From: Crocodylus rhombifer
Lineage: Eukaryota > Chordata > Crocodylia > Crocodylidae
Assembly (NCBI GenBank): GCA_038503035.1
Contig: JAVSML010000045.1
Coordinates: forward strand, 248,001 to 312,000
Direction: 5' to 3'
Length of the DNA stretch: 64,000 bases
Under the pieces are notes generated by a model that saw nothing but the letters and a program-made list of their open reading frames with translations, made no database searches and was not told the DNA's origin. Position numbers and translations under genes: made by a program. Below, piece after piece: positions 1 to 9,291 of this stretch. Position 1 is the first letter of the stretch. Every line of letters begins with the position of its first letter.

Positions 1-490
1 ACTTCAGTGTGCCCCTCCTCTAACCCTGTGCTACTTGATGAGGATATGTATTCCTCCTTAATGTAGAGCGCCACACTCCCGCCTTTCCTCCCTGTCCTGT
101 CCCTCCTGTACAGCCTATAGCCTTTGATATTCACCACCCAGTCATGCGTTGGGTCCCACCACGTTTCAGTGAGCTCCACTATGTCTGGGTTGGTGTCAGC
201 TAGCAGGAGGGTAAGTTCCTCTTGCTTGTTTCCCATAACAGGAGCGTTTGTGTAGAAGCATTTGAGGCCTCCTGAGGATGCGTGCACTGGCCCCCTAATC
301 TCAGCATTGCCCTGGCCCCTGTTGCTTACCTGTGTATTTGTTCCGCTCGTCGGTCTAGCCTGGGCTGTACTTGTGGGTGCTGCTTGTTTTAGCAGTCCAA
401 GGCTTCCTCCGCCCTCATCTTCCCCTTCCCCCGACGAGCCTAGTTTAAAGCCCGCCGGAGGAGGTCCGCCAACCTAGAAGAGAACACATG
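1..490 (-). pseudogene. CR1 LINE, ORF1 end and ORF2 endonuclease start (partial, runs off left edge)
   Basis: Read on the minus strand, one frame stays open from about 480 to 1. It contains the start of an APE-type endonuclease: FYTNA near 262 (the conserved Asn segment), then NKQEEL, LLLADTNPDIVELTETWWD (the Glu of the ETW motif is an active-site residue in this family) and GYRLYRRDRTGRKGGSVAL. This matches CR1-clade ORF2, which nicks target DNA before reverse transcription. In another minus frame the upstream ORF1 appears to end with LADLLRRALN and a TAG at 442-440, so ORF1 and ORF2 overlap or abut here. No stop codon or frameshift is visible in the ORF2 part, unlike the other CR1 copies in the window, so this may be a young copy. 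The rest lies left of the window. Family assignment is secure; whether the whole element is intact cannot be seen. Confidence 0.85.
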
Positions 491-918
491 CTTACCCCTA
501 CAATCTTAATGAGTTTCGTATTGCCCCCACCCCCTCCTGCAGGGAGGGACTGTGGCTGAAATAAATTTTATCGAATGAAAGTATGATTTATGGTTGCCAG
601 ATTCCTACTCTGTGTTGGCATGACAACTTTCAAACTGATGCTTATTTTAGTGGCTACATGATTATCCTCTGAAAAGTGGCATTTTCCTTTCTAAGACAAC
701 TTTGCAATATATTTTCTTCTATTGCTGTATGACCAGAAAAATGCACAATACAAATCGGCATAAACACTTTAGAATTTCATAGCTAATAATGATGAAATAT
801 ATCACTATGTAATTGCATGACCTAATTTCTTCTGGATCTGCACAATTGCAAGGAAAAGAGAAACGAATAGTAGAGAATATAAAACATTTGTATCATTATG
901 GTGCATTCTTTTCTCTTA
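491..918. other. Unassigned AT-rich spacer
   Basis: I see no gene, repeat or RNA here. It separates the CR1 fragment from the Penelope-like element. Confidence 0.5.
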
Positions 919-920
919 TG

Positions 921-1040
921 CAGGCAAGGTTTTTTTTGGGTAGATGCGATATCTTTCATTAGACCAACTAAATAGTTGCAAAAATGGTCTTTGCAAGCTT
1001 TTAGGCACAAGTATCCTTCCTCAGGCATTGGGAGACTCTG
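921..1040 (-). repeat. PLE terminal repeat, left copy
   Basis: Contains TTAGACCAACTAAATAGTTG and GCAAGCTTTTAGGCAC followed by CCTCAGGCATTGGG. It is the reverse complement, with moderate divergence, of 2866-2985. The minus strand reads CTGAGGA, a short arm, then AAAAGC, which is a worn form of the hammerhead-like core seen better at 59101-59138. Confidence 0.8.
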
Positions 1041-1199
1041 CTCCTGTTATGTGTTTTCCAAGATAGAAAAGAAGCTGAAATAAGAAGTCTGTGAAAATGC
1101 AAATGAGTAGAAATTTGGGAGACAATGGGTGGAGAGAAAGGGTGGGGGGGAGGAAAATGTGTGAAGCAATGCAAGAGGTCGGCTTGAAGCAGGTACCTG

Positions 1200-1420
1200 G
1201 TATATCAGGTGTCAGGCAAGTTGTAATGTGTCATCAATCCAGTGTCTGTATTAAGCCCATGATTTTTTGTATCTAGTAGATTTATGAAGTGAAGTTCATA
1301 GGCTCGTCAACAAAATGTGTTTTGTAAGTTCCCTTTGAGGATTAGAGCTGTGAAATTGGAGAGGGTGTGACTGCCTTGTGAGAAGTGGGTACCCACCGGT
1401 AATTGGGTATTCTTATCTTT
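1200..1420 (-). pseudogene. PLE C-terminal (endonuclease-proximal) region
   Basis: On the minus strand the conceptual translation gives PVGTHF near 1397-1380, then SNFTALILKGNL, a break, RAYELHFINLLDTKNHGLN and TDTGLMTHYNL near 1260-1215. The pattern PVG-HF, a short spacer, then a helix ending in T--xGLN-D-G is what follows the GIY-YIG nuclease in PLE proteins. The nuclease start itself is not recognisable. Frames are broken by at least one stop. Function, if intact, would be DNA cleavage for target-primed reverse transcription. Confidence 0.6.
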
Positions 1421-1932
1421 GGTGGATTTTCAGTGTGGTATGGATCCATTTGGTGTGGTTTGCGACATAGGAATTTTGCTTTTGGTGATGAGGTTAAGCA
1501 AGGTTTGGTGGTTGTTTAATGGCTAGGATGGGTGGTTCTGGAAAGATCTCTTTAAGAATTGGGTCTTCTTCTAATATCGATTGGAATTGTTTGAGGATCT
1601 TCCGTATAGGCTCCAGGGAAAGATGGTATGTCATAACAAATTGTGTGTGATTCATGGGGACTTTCTTTTTGTACTGTAGGAAGTCTTCATGTGGTATCCA
1701 GGTGGCTCTTTCAAAAGTGCAAGCTATCTCTCTGGAGGGAGTGTCCTTGCTGGGTGAAAGCCCTTTGGAGATTTGTGAGGTGATGATTGTGGGTATTCTC
1801 CTCAGTGCAAATCCAGTGCTATTGGACAGCTTGGCTGTAAATTACAGATTTTTGGTGTGTTTAGGGTGATTGCTGGTTCTCTGCAGATATGTATGTTGGT
1901 TTGTGGGTTTCTTGTATATGGTGCTTTGTATT

Positions 1933-2199
1933 TTACCATTTTGGATCATGGTGTCTTAAAGGAAATGTTGGTGTTAAGTTATTCAAGAGATAGTCTGATG
2001 GAGGGGGGTGGTTGTTGAATTTGTGATGAAAAGCAATCAGAGAATGCAAGATTTTGGTCCAAATGATGAAAATGTCATCTATATATCTCAGGTATAGCAT
2101 GGGTTTGATGGTGCAGTTCTTGAAGAATGCTTCTTCCAGGTGGGCCATAAAAGGTTTGGCATATTGTGGGGCCATTTTGGTGCCTATAGCTGTGCCCAT
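1933..2199 (-). pseudogene. PLE reverse transcriptase, catalytic segment
   Basis: An 88-codon open frame starts MGTAIGTKMAPQYAKPFM and contains YLRYIDDIFIIW; the paired catalytic Asp codons lie at plus positions 2074-2079. The GT-GTKMAP-YA block upstream of a Y-DDIF-IW motif is diagnostic of Penelope-like RT and separates it from CR1 RT, which carries FADD. The catalytic YIDD is intact although the element is not. The upstream RT domain continues at 2859-2593 in a different frame after the internal duplication. Confidence 0.85.
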
Positions 2200-2780
2200 G
2201 GTTTGGAGTAAGTGCTACTTATTGAAATTGAAGTTGTTGTGTATGAGGATGAAGTGAATAAATTCAGTAGTATCTTGAGGTCTGTACTCTGAGTTATACA
2301 CTTGCTCTTGTAAATATGTAAGGCAAGCTTGGATGCCATCTTGGTATGGGATGTTGGTATATAAGCCTGTGTAAAACCCATGGTGACTAGGAGGGTATTG
2401 CTGGGAAGGTGCTCTATGTTTTTAAGTTTTCATAGAAAGTCTGTTGTGTCTTGGACAAAACTCAGTCTCTGAGTTGGCATATTGTGGGGCCATTTGGCCC
2501 ATGGTCTGGAGGAAGTGTTGGTTGTTGAAACTGAAGTTGTTGCGTGTGAAGATGAAGTGGATAAGTTCAGTAATATCTTGAGGTCCAAACTCTTAGTTGT
2601 AATCTTGCTCTTGTAGATGTGTGAGGCAGGCTTGGATGCCATCCTGGTGTGGGATGTTGATATATAAGCTAGTGACATCCACTGTGGCTAGGAGAGTGTT
2701 GCTGGGAAGATGGTCTATGTTTTTAAGTTTTCGCAGAAAGTCTGTTGTGTCTTGAATAAAACCCAGTCTTTGGCTGATAA
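2157..2780 (-). repeat. ~310-bp tandem duplication inside the PLE RT
   Basis: The segments 2157-2472 and about 2473-2780 align along their length: both start near GGCATATTGTGGGGCCAT and share GTATCTTGAGGTC-type, CTTGGATGCCATC and AAGTCTGTTGTGTCTTG blocks in the same order. They encode the same RT stretch (DTTDFL through NIPH to KMAP region). The copies differ at many positions, so the duplication is old. Confidence 0.8.
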
Positions 2781-2859
2781 GAGGTTTTAGGATGGATTTG
2801 ATGAACCCTGATATTTCTTCAGTTAGGGACTTAATATAGACATTGGATTTAGGTTGCAC
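2593..2859 (-). pseudogene. PLE reverse transcriptase, N-terminal part
   Basis: An 88-codon frame contains SLTEEISGFIKSILKPLI, QDTTDFLRKL and ATVDVTSLYINIPHQDGI. The DVTSLY-NIPH-DGI block is the first catalytic-Asp motif of PLE RT. The frame ends at the junction with the duplicated segment, so it does not run into the YIDD frame at 2199-1933. Confidence 0.85.
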
Positions 2860-2865
2860 TACAAC

Positions 2866-2985
2866 CTGCAGAGTCTCCCAATGCCTGAAAAAGGTGTTTT
2901 TTGCCCAAAAGCTTGTGGAGAACTCTTCCCCAACTATTTAGTTGGTCTAATAAAATATATCACATTTACACAAAGATCCTTGCCT
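2866..2985 (+). repeat. PLE terminal repeat, right copy (inverted)
   Basis: Plus-strand copy of the repeat at 921-1040: AGAGTCTCCCAATGCCTGA, AAGCTTGTGG, CCAACTATTTAGTTGGTCTA and the A-rich AATAAAATATATCAC end. CCAACTATTTAGTTGG is itself a perfect 16-bp palindrome. Confidence 0.8.
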
Positions 2986-2988
2986 ATG

Positions 2989-3540
2989 TCCTTAGACTAA
3001 CACACTACACACTACAACTAATAACCCTGTTTTTCTCTCACAGATTTCACTTGTAATATGCATAGGCATTTACATGATGGTAGCTTAAAGAGACACCTAA
3101 CAAACAGCTGTTGCCAACTTCTATGTTTTGCTACAATGTCACTACATCAACATTTAGCATGAAGAGAATTAAATCAGTTTTCTGAAATTAGAATTGTTCC
3201 AGAATCGTTCCAATTCAACCAACTATTGAATGGTTCTTGGAAAGATCCACAATAAAAAAATAAACCAGTTTCTAAGCCGGAAATGCTCTTTGGTAAGGGT
3301 TAAATTATACTTGACTAGTGACTCCAGAACCTTTTATGGATGTGAACAAAATTTTATATGAAAGACAAAGCAAACAAAGGATTTAGCCTTACAGAAACAC
3401 TGCAATTAAATGGTACCTTTTATCTGAGGTTTTCTTCAAACAGCTATTAAGCTAAGCCTCACAACACTTTTGTTAGGCAGGTGATACAGTATATTCTTAT
3501 CTTTAAAGAAGACTAGACTGTCCACATTAAGGAACTAGCT
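2989..3540. other. Unassigned sequence
   Basis: AT-rich, no coding or repeat signal that I can name. Confidence 0.5.
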
Positions 3541-3630
3541 AAGGATTTGGGAGACCAAAAGTCAATCCCTTACTTTGTCACAGTATTCCCCTGTGACCTT
3601 GGGCAATTCATGAAGGCTATGATAGCTTAA
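3540..3630 (+). mobile_element. CORE-SINE / MIR-like fragment
   Basis: GATTTGGGAGACC, a degraded B-box region (GTCAATCCCTTAC) and CCTGTGACCTTGGGCAA occur in the order of the MIR/CORE-SINE consensus (tRNA-like head, then the CTGTGTGACCTTGGGCAAGT core). Old and truncated on both sides. Confidence 0.7.
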
Positions 3631-4145
3631 AGGTTGTTAAGTGCTGCTGCTCTCCTCAGCTTTCGAACGCCTAAGCCAGGCAGATGGTTAAAGATATGAA
3701 CAAATGAACAAACACATTACAGTGAGTTACAAGGGGGCAGACCTTTACCATGCATGTGCTCCCCCATATTAACTGCCATTGTAAACAGCCTGACCCTATT
3801 TTATTGAGGGCTAAGCTGCTTAGGGTTAGTTTTCATTTACTGTGGGGTAAGAGTAGATACACACTTACTATGCATCGGCTGCTCTGCAGTAAGCCCTTGC
3901 CTATTTCTAGGTGGCTGTAGCTTGTCCTTTTATCCATACTTTTGTCCATCCAAGTCATGTTTTCAAAAGCAGTTTGGAGACTGTTCCACTGAATTTTCAC
4001 AAGGCTTAGGCTTTTAAGGGCCAGATTTTATAGGATTTTTTAGCTTCCTAATTCCCAATGATTCTTCAAAATGAACCTAGACACAGAAATCGTGTAGGTC
4101 TTGCAATGGGGCAGTGCCTTAAACCCTTAAAAACCTGGACCCTAG
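3631..4145. other. Unassigned sequence
   Basis: Nothing recognisable beyond general MITE-like composition. Confidence 0.4.
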
Positions 4146-5582
4146 AGTATGTCAGCACAGAAAATATGGGTGATTCACATGTGACATTATATCAGTGCAA
4201 GCATGATCTGTTAGCATGGGTCACAGCAGCAGTAGAGATGCAGTGGTATGTGTTAGCCACTACAGTGCATACCCAGTGGCCCTGAAGAGTTTGTACTTTA
4301 AGAGGCTTAAACAGGCTGTGGAGCATCCAGTATGTACAGTGTGGCTTCACAAGGCAGGCATGTGACTGCAAAGGGGATCTTGGATTGGAGAATGGGGCTG
4401 AGCAGCCTCCCTATAAACCTAAGCTCTCAGAGCTGAGCAGGCAGTTGCTGTAGGGAGTCAGAGGGATAACATCACCAGCTGGAGCTGCTGTTTCCAGGAC
4501 ACCTGGAGGTCAAGGCTAGGAACTGTGGGATGGAGGCGGTTCCTGGACCTGGGGAATGGCCTAAACTACACCCTGCTAGGGTTGAATGGTATGGTGGGGC
4601 TGCCTGTGGCAAGGTGGTCCCCAGGAAATGCCACACCAGTGCCTCCCTAGTGAAACATGAGTACAGCCTCAGCCCTCATGGCCTGGTGGGTTACCCATAG
4701 AGGGGACAGGCAAGGGGTTGAGGTACATCATCAGACCTGAGACCCAAGGGGCATAAGGCCCAAGAGCCCCAGCAAGGAGGTGGTGTACTGGCCCCAGTGA
4801 GGGGATGTGTAAGAGTGATTGATTGGGCTGCGTTGAGTAGACCCCACATGGTGGACTTGAAGGACTGTGCATAGGCCAGCCTGAATAGAGAGTGAGATGT
4901 GTTAGGAGGGGCCCAAGAATGTGGACCTGTGTGAGGGTGTGAGGGCAAGTGGCTCAGTACCTACCCAAAATAACCTCACTGGCCCATGTTGGGGCCAGGA
5001 CCAAGCCAGTCGAAGGGCCAGAGTGCCCACCATGAGGGATGGCCAAGGCTAGAGGCTGGGAGTCCTGACTGGCCTAGAGACGAGGCTAGAGCCAGGGAGG
5101 CCAAAGGTCCCAGAGGGGGCCACAGCTGTGAGAGAAAAGGGCATGTGGAGTTTTGTAGTATGAGGGTGGAGAGTAGACTGCTTGAGGAGGAGGAATCCAG
5201 GTGGGGTCTGAAAGCCAGGTGGGCATAAAATGAGGTGTGGGGCCGGAGCCACATCATTGTGGGGCCGGAGCCACATTATGATGCCATCTACAAGGGGATG
5301 TTTGGAGCTGTGAATTATGCCCTTGGCTTCGGGCAGTAAATGGGCAGTCTCCTGCCTTGTAAACATCTACTAATTAGATGCATCAAAGGCATTGCAGGAA
5401 GGCAGACTGCCATACACAGGTGGGTGCGTCAGTGATTTGACCAGCCATGTGATGGCCCCTTGTCACAGTTAGCTAACTAAAGCCCATGCCATTGTGTCTT
5501 AACCACTCGTTACCTTTTCTGGGTGGGCCAGCTCTAGCACATGCTACAGGCATGCCTTCATTGTGCAGTGTAGACATACTCA
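4146..5582. mobile_element. Possible non-autonomous DNA transposon, GC-rich interior
   Basis: The left edge starts GAGTATGTCAGCACA and the right edge ends TGTGCAGTGTAGACATACTC, so the outer ~9 bp (GAGTATGTC) are inverted, with weaker similarity inside. The interior (4430-5280) is GC-rich and purine-skewed. Open frames in the interior overlap on both strands and show no family motif. No target duplication is visible, so the boundaries are tentative. Confidence 0.35.
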
Positions 5583-7199
5583 TATTGTCTCTGGGTTTTT
5601 GTATTCAGTTTAAATCGGAAGTAAATAGTACCTTCCTGCTTTAAAGAGGTTATGTGAAGATAGATACATTAAAAGCTTGTGAGATGCTCAGCTGCTGCAG
5701 TAGTGGGGGACAGAGAAGCACAATGGATAGGCGTTAGTATATTATATAAATTGCTTGCAACAGAGGCATAACTAGCAGTTTTGGTGCCCCGAGCAGAGGT
5801 GCTGTCAAGCCCTGGAGAGTGTGTGTGGGGTGGGGGAGGGGAAGTAGGTAGGGAATGCCATTAGCTCAATGTGGGATTTCAAAGACCCTGACTGCTAGGA
5901 GCTACCATTCTGGTGTCTGCCCTAACTTAACATCTGGGTCTACTGCTCTGGTCACCCATCTCTAGTTACACTGTTGGGTCACAGTGTGCTTAATTAGGCA
6001 AATTCTCAGCTCTTGACCATGAGATCCCACACCTAGACTTAGGTTCCATCTCAGACACTTCTGTGCTGTACCAGATGGATGCTGTATTACTCCTGTGATG
6101 ATACGTGGGGCTAATGCCTGAGATATACAGAAATTGAGGAACATTCAACAATGGCCCAGAAACTAGAAAGCAGGATACAGTATAGGAACATGGGCTGATC
6201 CCTGTATTGTGAGGAAGCACCACTGAAATCCATCTACTGGACATTGGTGAAATTCTCTTAACACAGGAAATGTGTTAAAGGCATCCTGTCCACGGATAGC
6301 ATTGGCAAAAATCTGCATGAGCTCCAAACCACTTGTGAGATGCACATCATCTCCCAGTGGGAATGGAGGAGTTGAAATCTGGAGAGTGGGAATTGAGGAG
6401 AGTTTCCTGAAGCAGGAAGCATTCATAGTCTAGTTAATATGATTGTCAGGGACTAAAATGGCTCAGACTGGAAGCTTGAAGGTTGGGACTCATGTTAGAG
6501 GAAACAGTCAAGGATGAGAGATAAGAGCTCTTTTGTGATGCAGGATGCAAATACATGCTCTATGCTGTTAGCAATGTTGTTCAGGAAATTATCTAGTAAT
6601 ATCACAACCTTGACATCAGAGAACTCAAGCTGTACTACAACTTCATCTGTTGCAGCATTTGAGCTGTTTGTGAATTGGTGATGGCTAAGAATGTAAGTGA
6701 TCTTATCCAAAATAAAAGTGAAACAAAGTAAATCCTAGAGACCCTCTGATCCCTACTAGTGGCTCAATACAATAAACTTACACGTGATAAGATAAAATAT
6801 GTGATGTGGTAAGATACTGTTCAAGCCATCTAAAACCTATTTTGTGTTCAGTAACAAGGGTAATTAATTCAGGCAATAGAACTTCAGGGTCAGAGAAATT
6901 ATGGTGGTAAAAGTAAATCCTCACATATATATCTTAGAAGGCACCATTATGTTTCCTAAATTATCTGGCCCATACCTAGATGTGACCAATAAATAATAGG
7001 GATATCGGAAATATGTGGGAAAATGAGGGAAAGAAGAAAAAGTAAATAAATTTGAATGGGGGAGAGCCTGTCTTGATGATTTTTACAGGTCAATAGATGA
7101 AACTAAAATGAACAAGCAAAAAATCTGCGCAAGTGAACTGTGGGTCCTTTGATGTGGGATGTACAAATGTGAGTGCACAATGTATTCTGAGAGGGTCTT
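5583..7199. other. Unassigned sequence with a hAT-like end at ~5762
   Basis: CAGAGGCATAACTAG at 5760-5774 followed by TTTTGGTGCCCCGAGCAG resembles the left terminus of a hAT-type MITE, but no right end was found. The remainder is ordinary AT-rich DNA. Confidence 0.35.
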
Positions 7200-8322
7200 C
7201 TAGATTAGGCACAGAAGTTACACATTAGGCAGTTTAAGTGATCAGAAACTGGCTTAAACCTGTAACAGAACATAAGTTCAGAGCACATAAACCAGTTTCA
7301 AAATGGCTGAAACTGGTTTAAGATAAATCTGTTTGAATGTAGCATCAGACTTAACCGATTTGGATCAAACCAGTTTATGCAATGTGTATCCTAGACCCCT
7401 TCCTGGTTTAAGTTAAATCAGAGTCCCTTAGCATCCCAGATGCTTTGTGGCCCTGGGCTGGGCTGTCTGCTACAGAGAACAGGGCTGGCCCTGCCCCCTT
7501 CCTTCCTAGCCAGAGCACTATCACTGTTCTGGCTGGCTAAGGGGCTATGTCTGCCTGGCTTCCCCCTGCACCAGCCACCCCTAGCCCCCTCACTGCTGGC
7601 TGCTCAAGCAGGGATCCCCCCTTCTGCTCCTCTCCCATGGTAGAGACCCCAATGCACTAGCATCTGGCCATGCCCCTCATTCCCCCCGTCCCTGCTAGCT
7701 AATGCTGAGAGGTGTCTGTGTGGGTCTCCAATTTTACTGGAAAAAAGGGCAGACAGCTAGTGGCTTGCAAGTCCAAATGTGCCCTGCAAATAAGAAGAGC
7801 TTGAAACTAATGAGAGAGATGTTTTCTTTTGTAGGACTTGATGGGCTGATAAACTTTGTTCTGATAAGCAACCTGCTGACTGCAATCTGTCAGTCTTCAA
7901 GAGCGGACAGACAAAGGTGTTAGAAATGACCTGGTTTGCAAACAGTATAAGAAGCAGGGAGAGGGAAACTAAAAAGCTCAGTATCATCAACAGACAAAAC
8001 ACAAGCAGTCCTCCCCCCTAGAGTGCTAACTGGGGGCCAGGGTCTAGCAACACTCCTTACCCCTTGAGCAGCAAGGGTGGTGGTGGGGGAAGCCTGCTAC
8101 TTCTCCCTCCCCCTCCAGCCTGGAGACAGTGCAGGCAGTGTGGGGATGTAAACCCCTCCCTAATCAGTGTCCTGCAGGGGCCTGGCCATGCCCCAACTCA
8201 GCTCAGTACTGTGGAAGGGCAGGGAGGGCTGCTCAAGCACCCGCCGGCTTCTAGCCTAGCCACTGCAGGCATGTGCCTCCATTTCTGGAATTAAAACTTG
8301 AACACCTATCCACCTCCAAATT
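7200..8322. repeat. MITE-like region with AAACTGGTTTA inverted repeat and GC-rich flank
   Basis: TAAACCAGTTT at 7288 and AAACTGGTTTA at 7312 form an 11-bp perfect inverted repeat with a short loop, and related AACTGGTTTA blocks occur at 56247 and elsewhere. The sequence then turns GC-rich (7430-7690, 8030-8280). I see no ends that define an element and no gene. Confidence 0.4.
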
Positions 8323-8726
8323 ATAGATTCATAGATGTTAGGGTCAGAAAGGACCTCAGTAGGTCATCAAGTCTGACCCCCTCTCCTGGGCAGGAAAGAG
8401 CGCTGGAGTCAGACAACCCCAGCTAGGTGCTTGTCCAGTGTCCTCTTGAAGACCCCCAAGGTAGGGGAGAGCACCACCTCTCTTGGAAGCCCATTCCAGA
8501 TTCTGGCCACCCTTACTGTGAAGAAGTTCCTCCTAACGTCCAACCTAAATCTGCTGTCTGTCAATTTGTAGCCATTGTTCCTAGTTACTCCAGGGGGTGC
8601 CTTAGTAAATAGAGCATCTCCTATTCCCTGCTGCTCTCCCCTGATGAATTTATAGGCAGCTGTTACAGGATCTTTCGATAGTCAGGCTTACGCAGATCAC
8701 GCTTTGCCTTATTGGTCAGGCTTAAC

Positions 8727-8732
8727 TTTATT
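8727..8732 (-). terminator. LTR polyadenylation signal
   Basis: AATAAA on the minus strand, 66 bp before the LTR's 3' edge, followed by the U5 part. Confidence 0.7.
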
Positions 8733-8990
8733 AATGAAGTGCAAAATTAAACAGAATTAATGGTGCTGTGTCCACCAGTGAGCACACACTCACCACGTCT
8801 CACGCGCCCTAGCGACACGTGAGACTGCTGTCGTGCTGGCGAGGTGTTTCCGGGACAGGTCGCTGGGATCAGGCGGGTCTGGCGTCCTCCCCTCCGGCCG
8901 GCCGGGCCGAAGGTCGCTCCGAGTTCGATTCGATCCGTAGGGTACGTTCCGTCGGGCGCGCAAAGACCCCAAAGTTCACAGTGCAATGTC

Positions 8991-8998
8991 TTATATAC
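8991..8998 (-). promoter_or_regulatory. TATA box of solo LTR
   Basis: TATATAAG on the minus strand, about 45 bp downstream of a CCAAT motif and about 260 bp upstream of AATAAA, all inside the LTR. Confidence 0.7.
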
Positions 8999-9291
8999 CC
9001 TCAGTGATGCAGGGCGGTCTAATCACGTGTGGCACTTCTTCATTGGCTCGGAGTGGTGACTGTCACATTACTGACAGACCCTGGACTTTCCCTTAAGAAA
9101 CCCCGTGTGGAAAATTCCAACGGCATGTTGCTTACATGCTGCAGCCCCAGAGTCTCCCATTCACCCAGCACCTGTTACATAAACACTATTATATAAACAC
9201 TATGCAAACCTCTAACTAACGCATGCGAACATGGCCACCTATCACAAAAGGCCATAACGCATAACAAATGCAAAATGATTACAACAGCAGC

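Larger units (their letters stand above)
919..2988 (-). mobile_element. Penelope-like retroelement with inverted terminal repeats
   Basis: The minus strand encodes broken pieces of a Penelope-like element (PLE) protein in the usual order: N-terminal RT part (2859-2593), the RT catalytic part (2199-1933) and a C-terminal tail (about 1420-1200). PLEs encode a telomerase-related reverse transcriptase joined to a GIY-YIG endonuclease. Both ends carry the same ~115-bp sequence in opposite orientation (921-1040 and 2866-2985), each with the block TTAGACCAACTAAATAGTTG and a conserved CAGGCATTGGGAGACTCTG edge. The body carries a ~310-bp tandem duplication (2157-2780). Stops and frameshifts throughout make it inactive. 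No target duplication could be assigned. A composite of two PLE fragments in opposite orientation is the main alternative. Confidence 0.8.
8661..9286 (-). mobile_element. Solo LTR of an endogenous retrovirus-like element
   Basis: It begins TGTTAC and ends ACAACA (TGTT...AACA ends) and is flanked by GCAGC at 8656-8660 and 9287-9291, a perfect 5-bp target duplication; removing 8661-9291 restores a continuous CR1 sequence. On the minus strand it has a CCAAT box (plus 9040-9046), a TATA box (TATATAAG, plus 8991-8998) and AATAAA (plus 8727-8732) in LTR order U3-R-U5. It is much more GC- and CpG-rich than the CR1 around it between 8800 and 8960. A 5-bp duplication fits several ERV classes, so I do not assign one. 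No internal viral genes remain; recombination between two LTRs is the usual cause. Confidence 0.92.

Noticed and set aside
8926..8942. GAGTTCGATTCGATCC as a tRNA B box
   Set aside because: It lies inside the solo LTR, no A box or cloverleaf can be formed around it.
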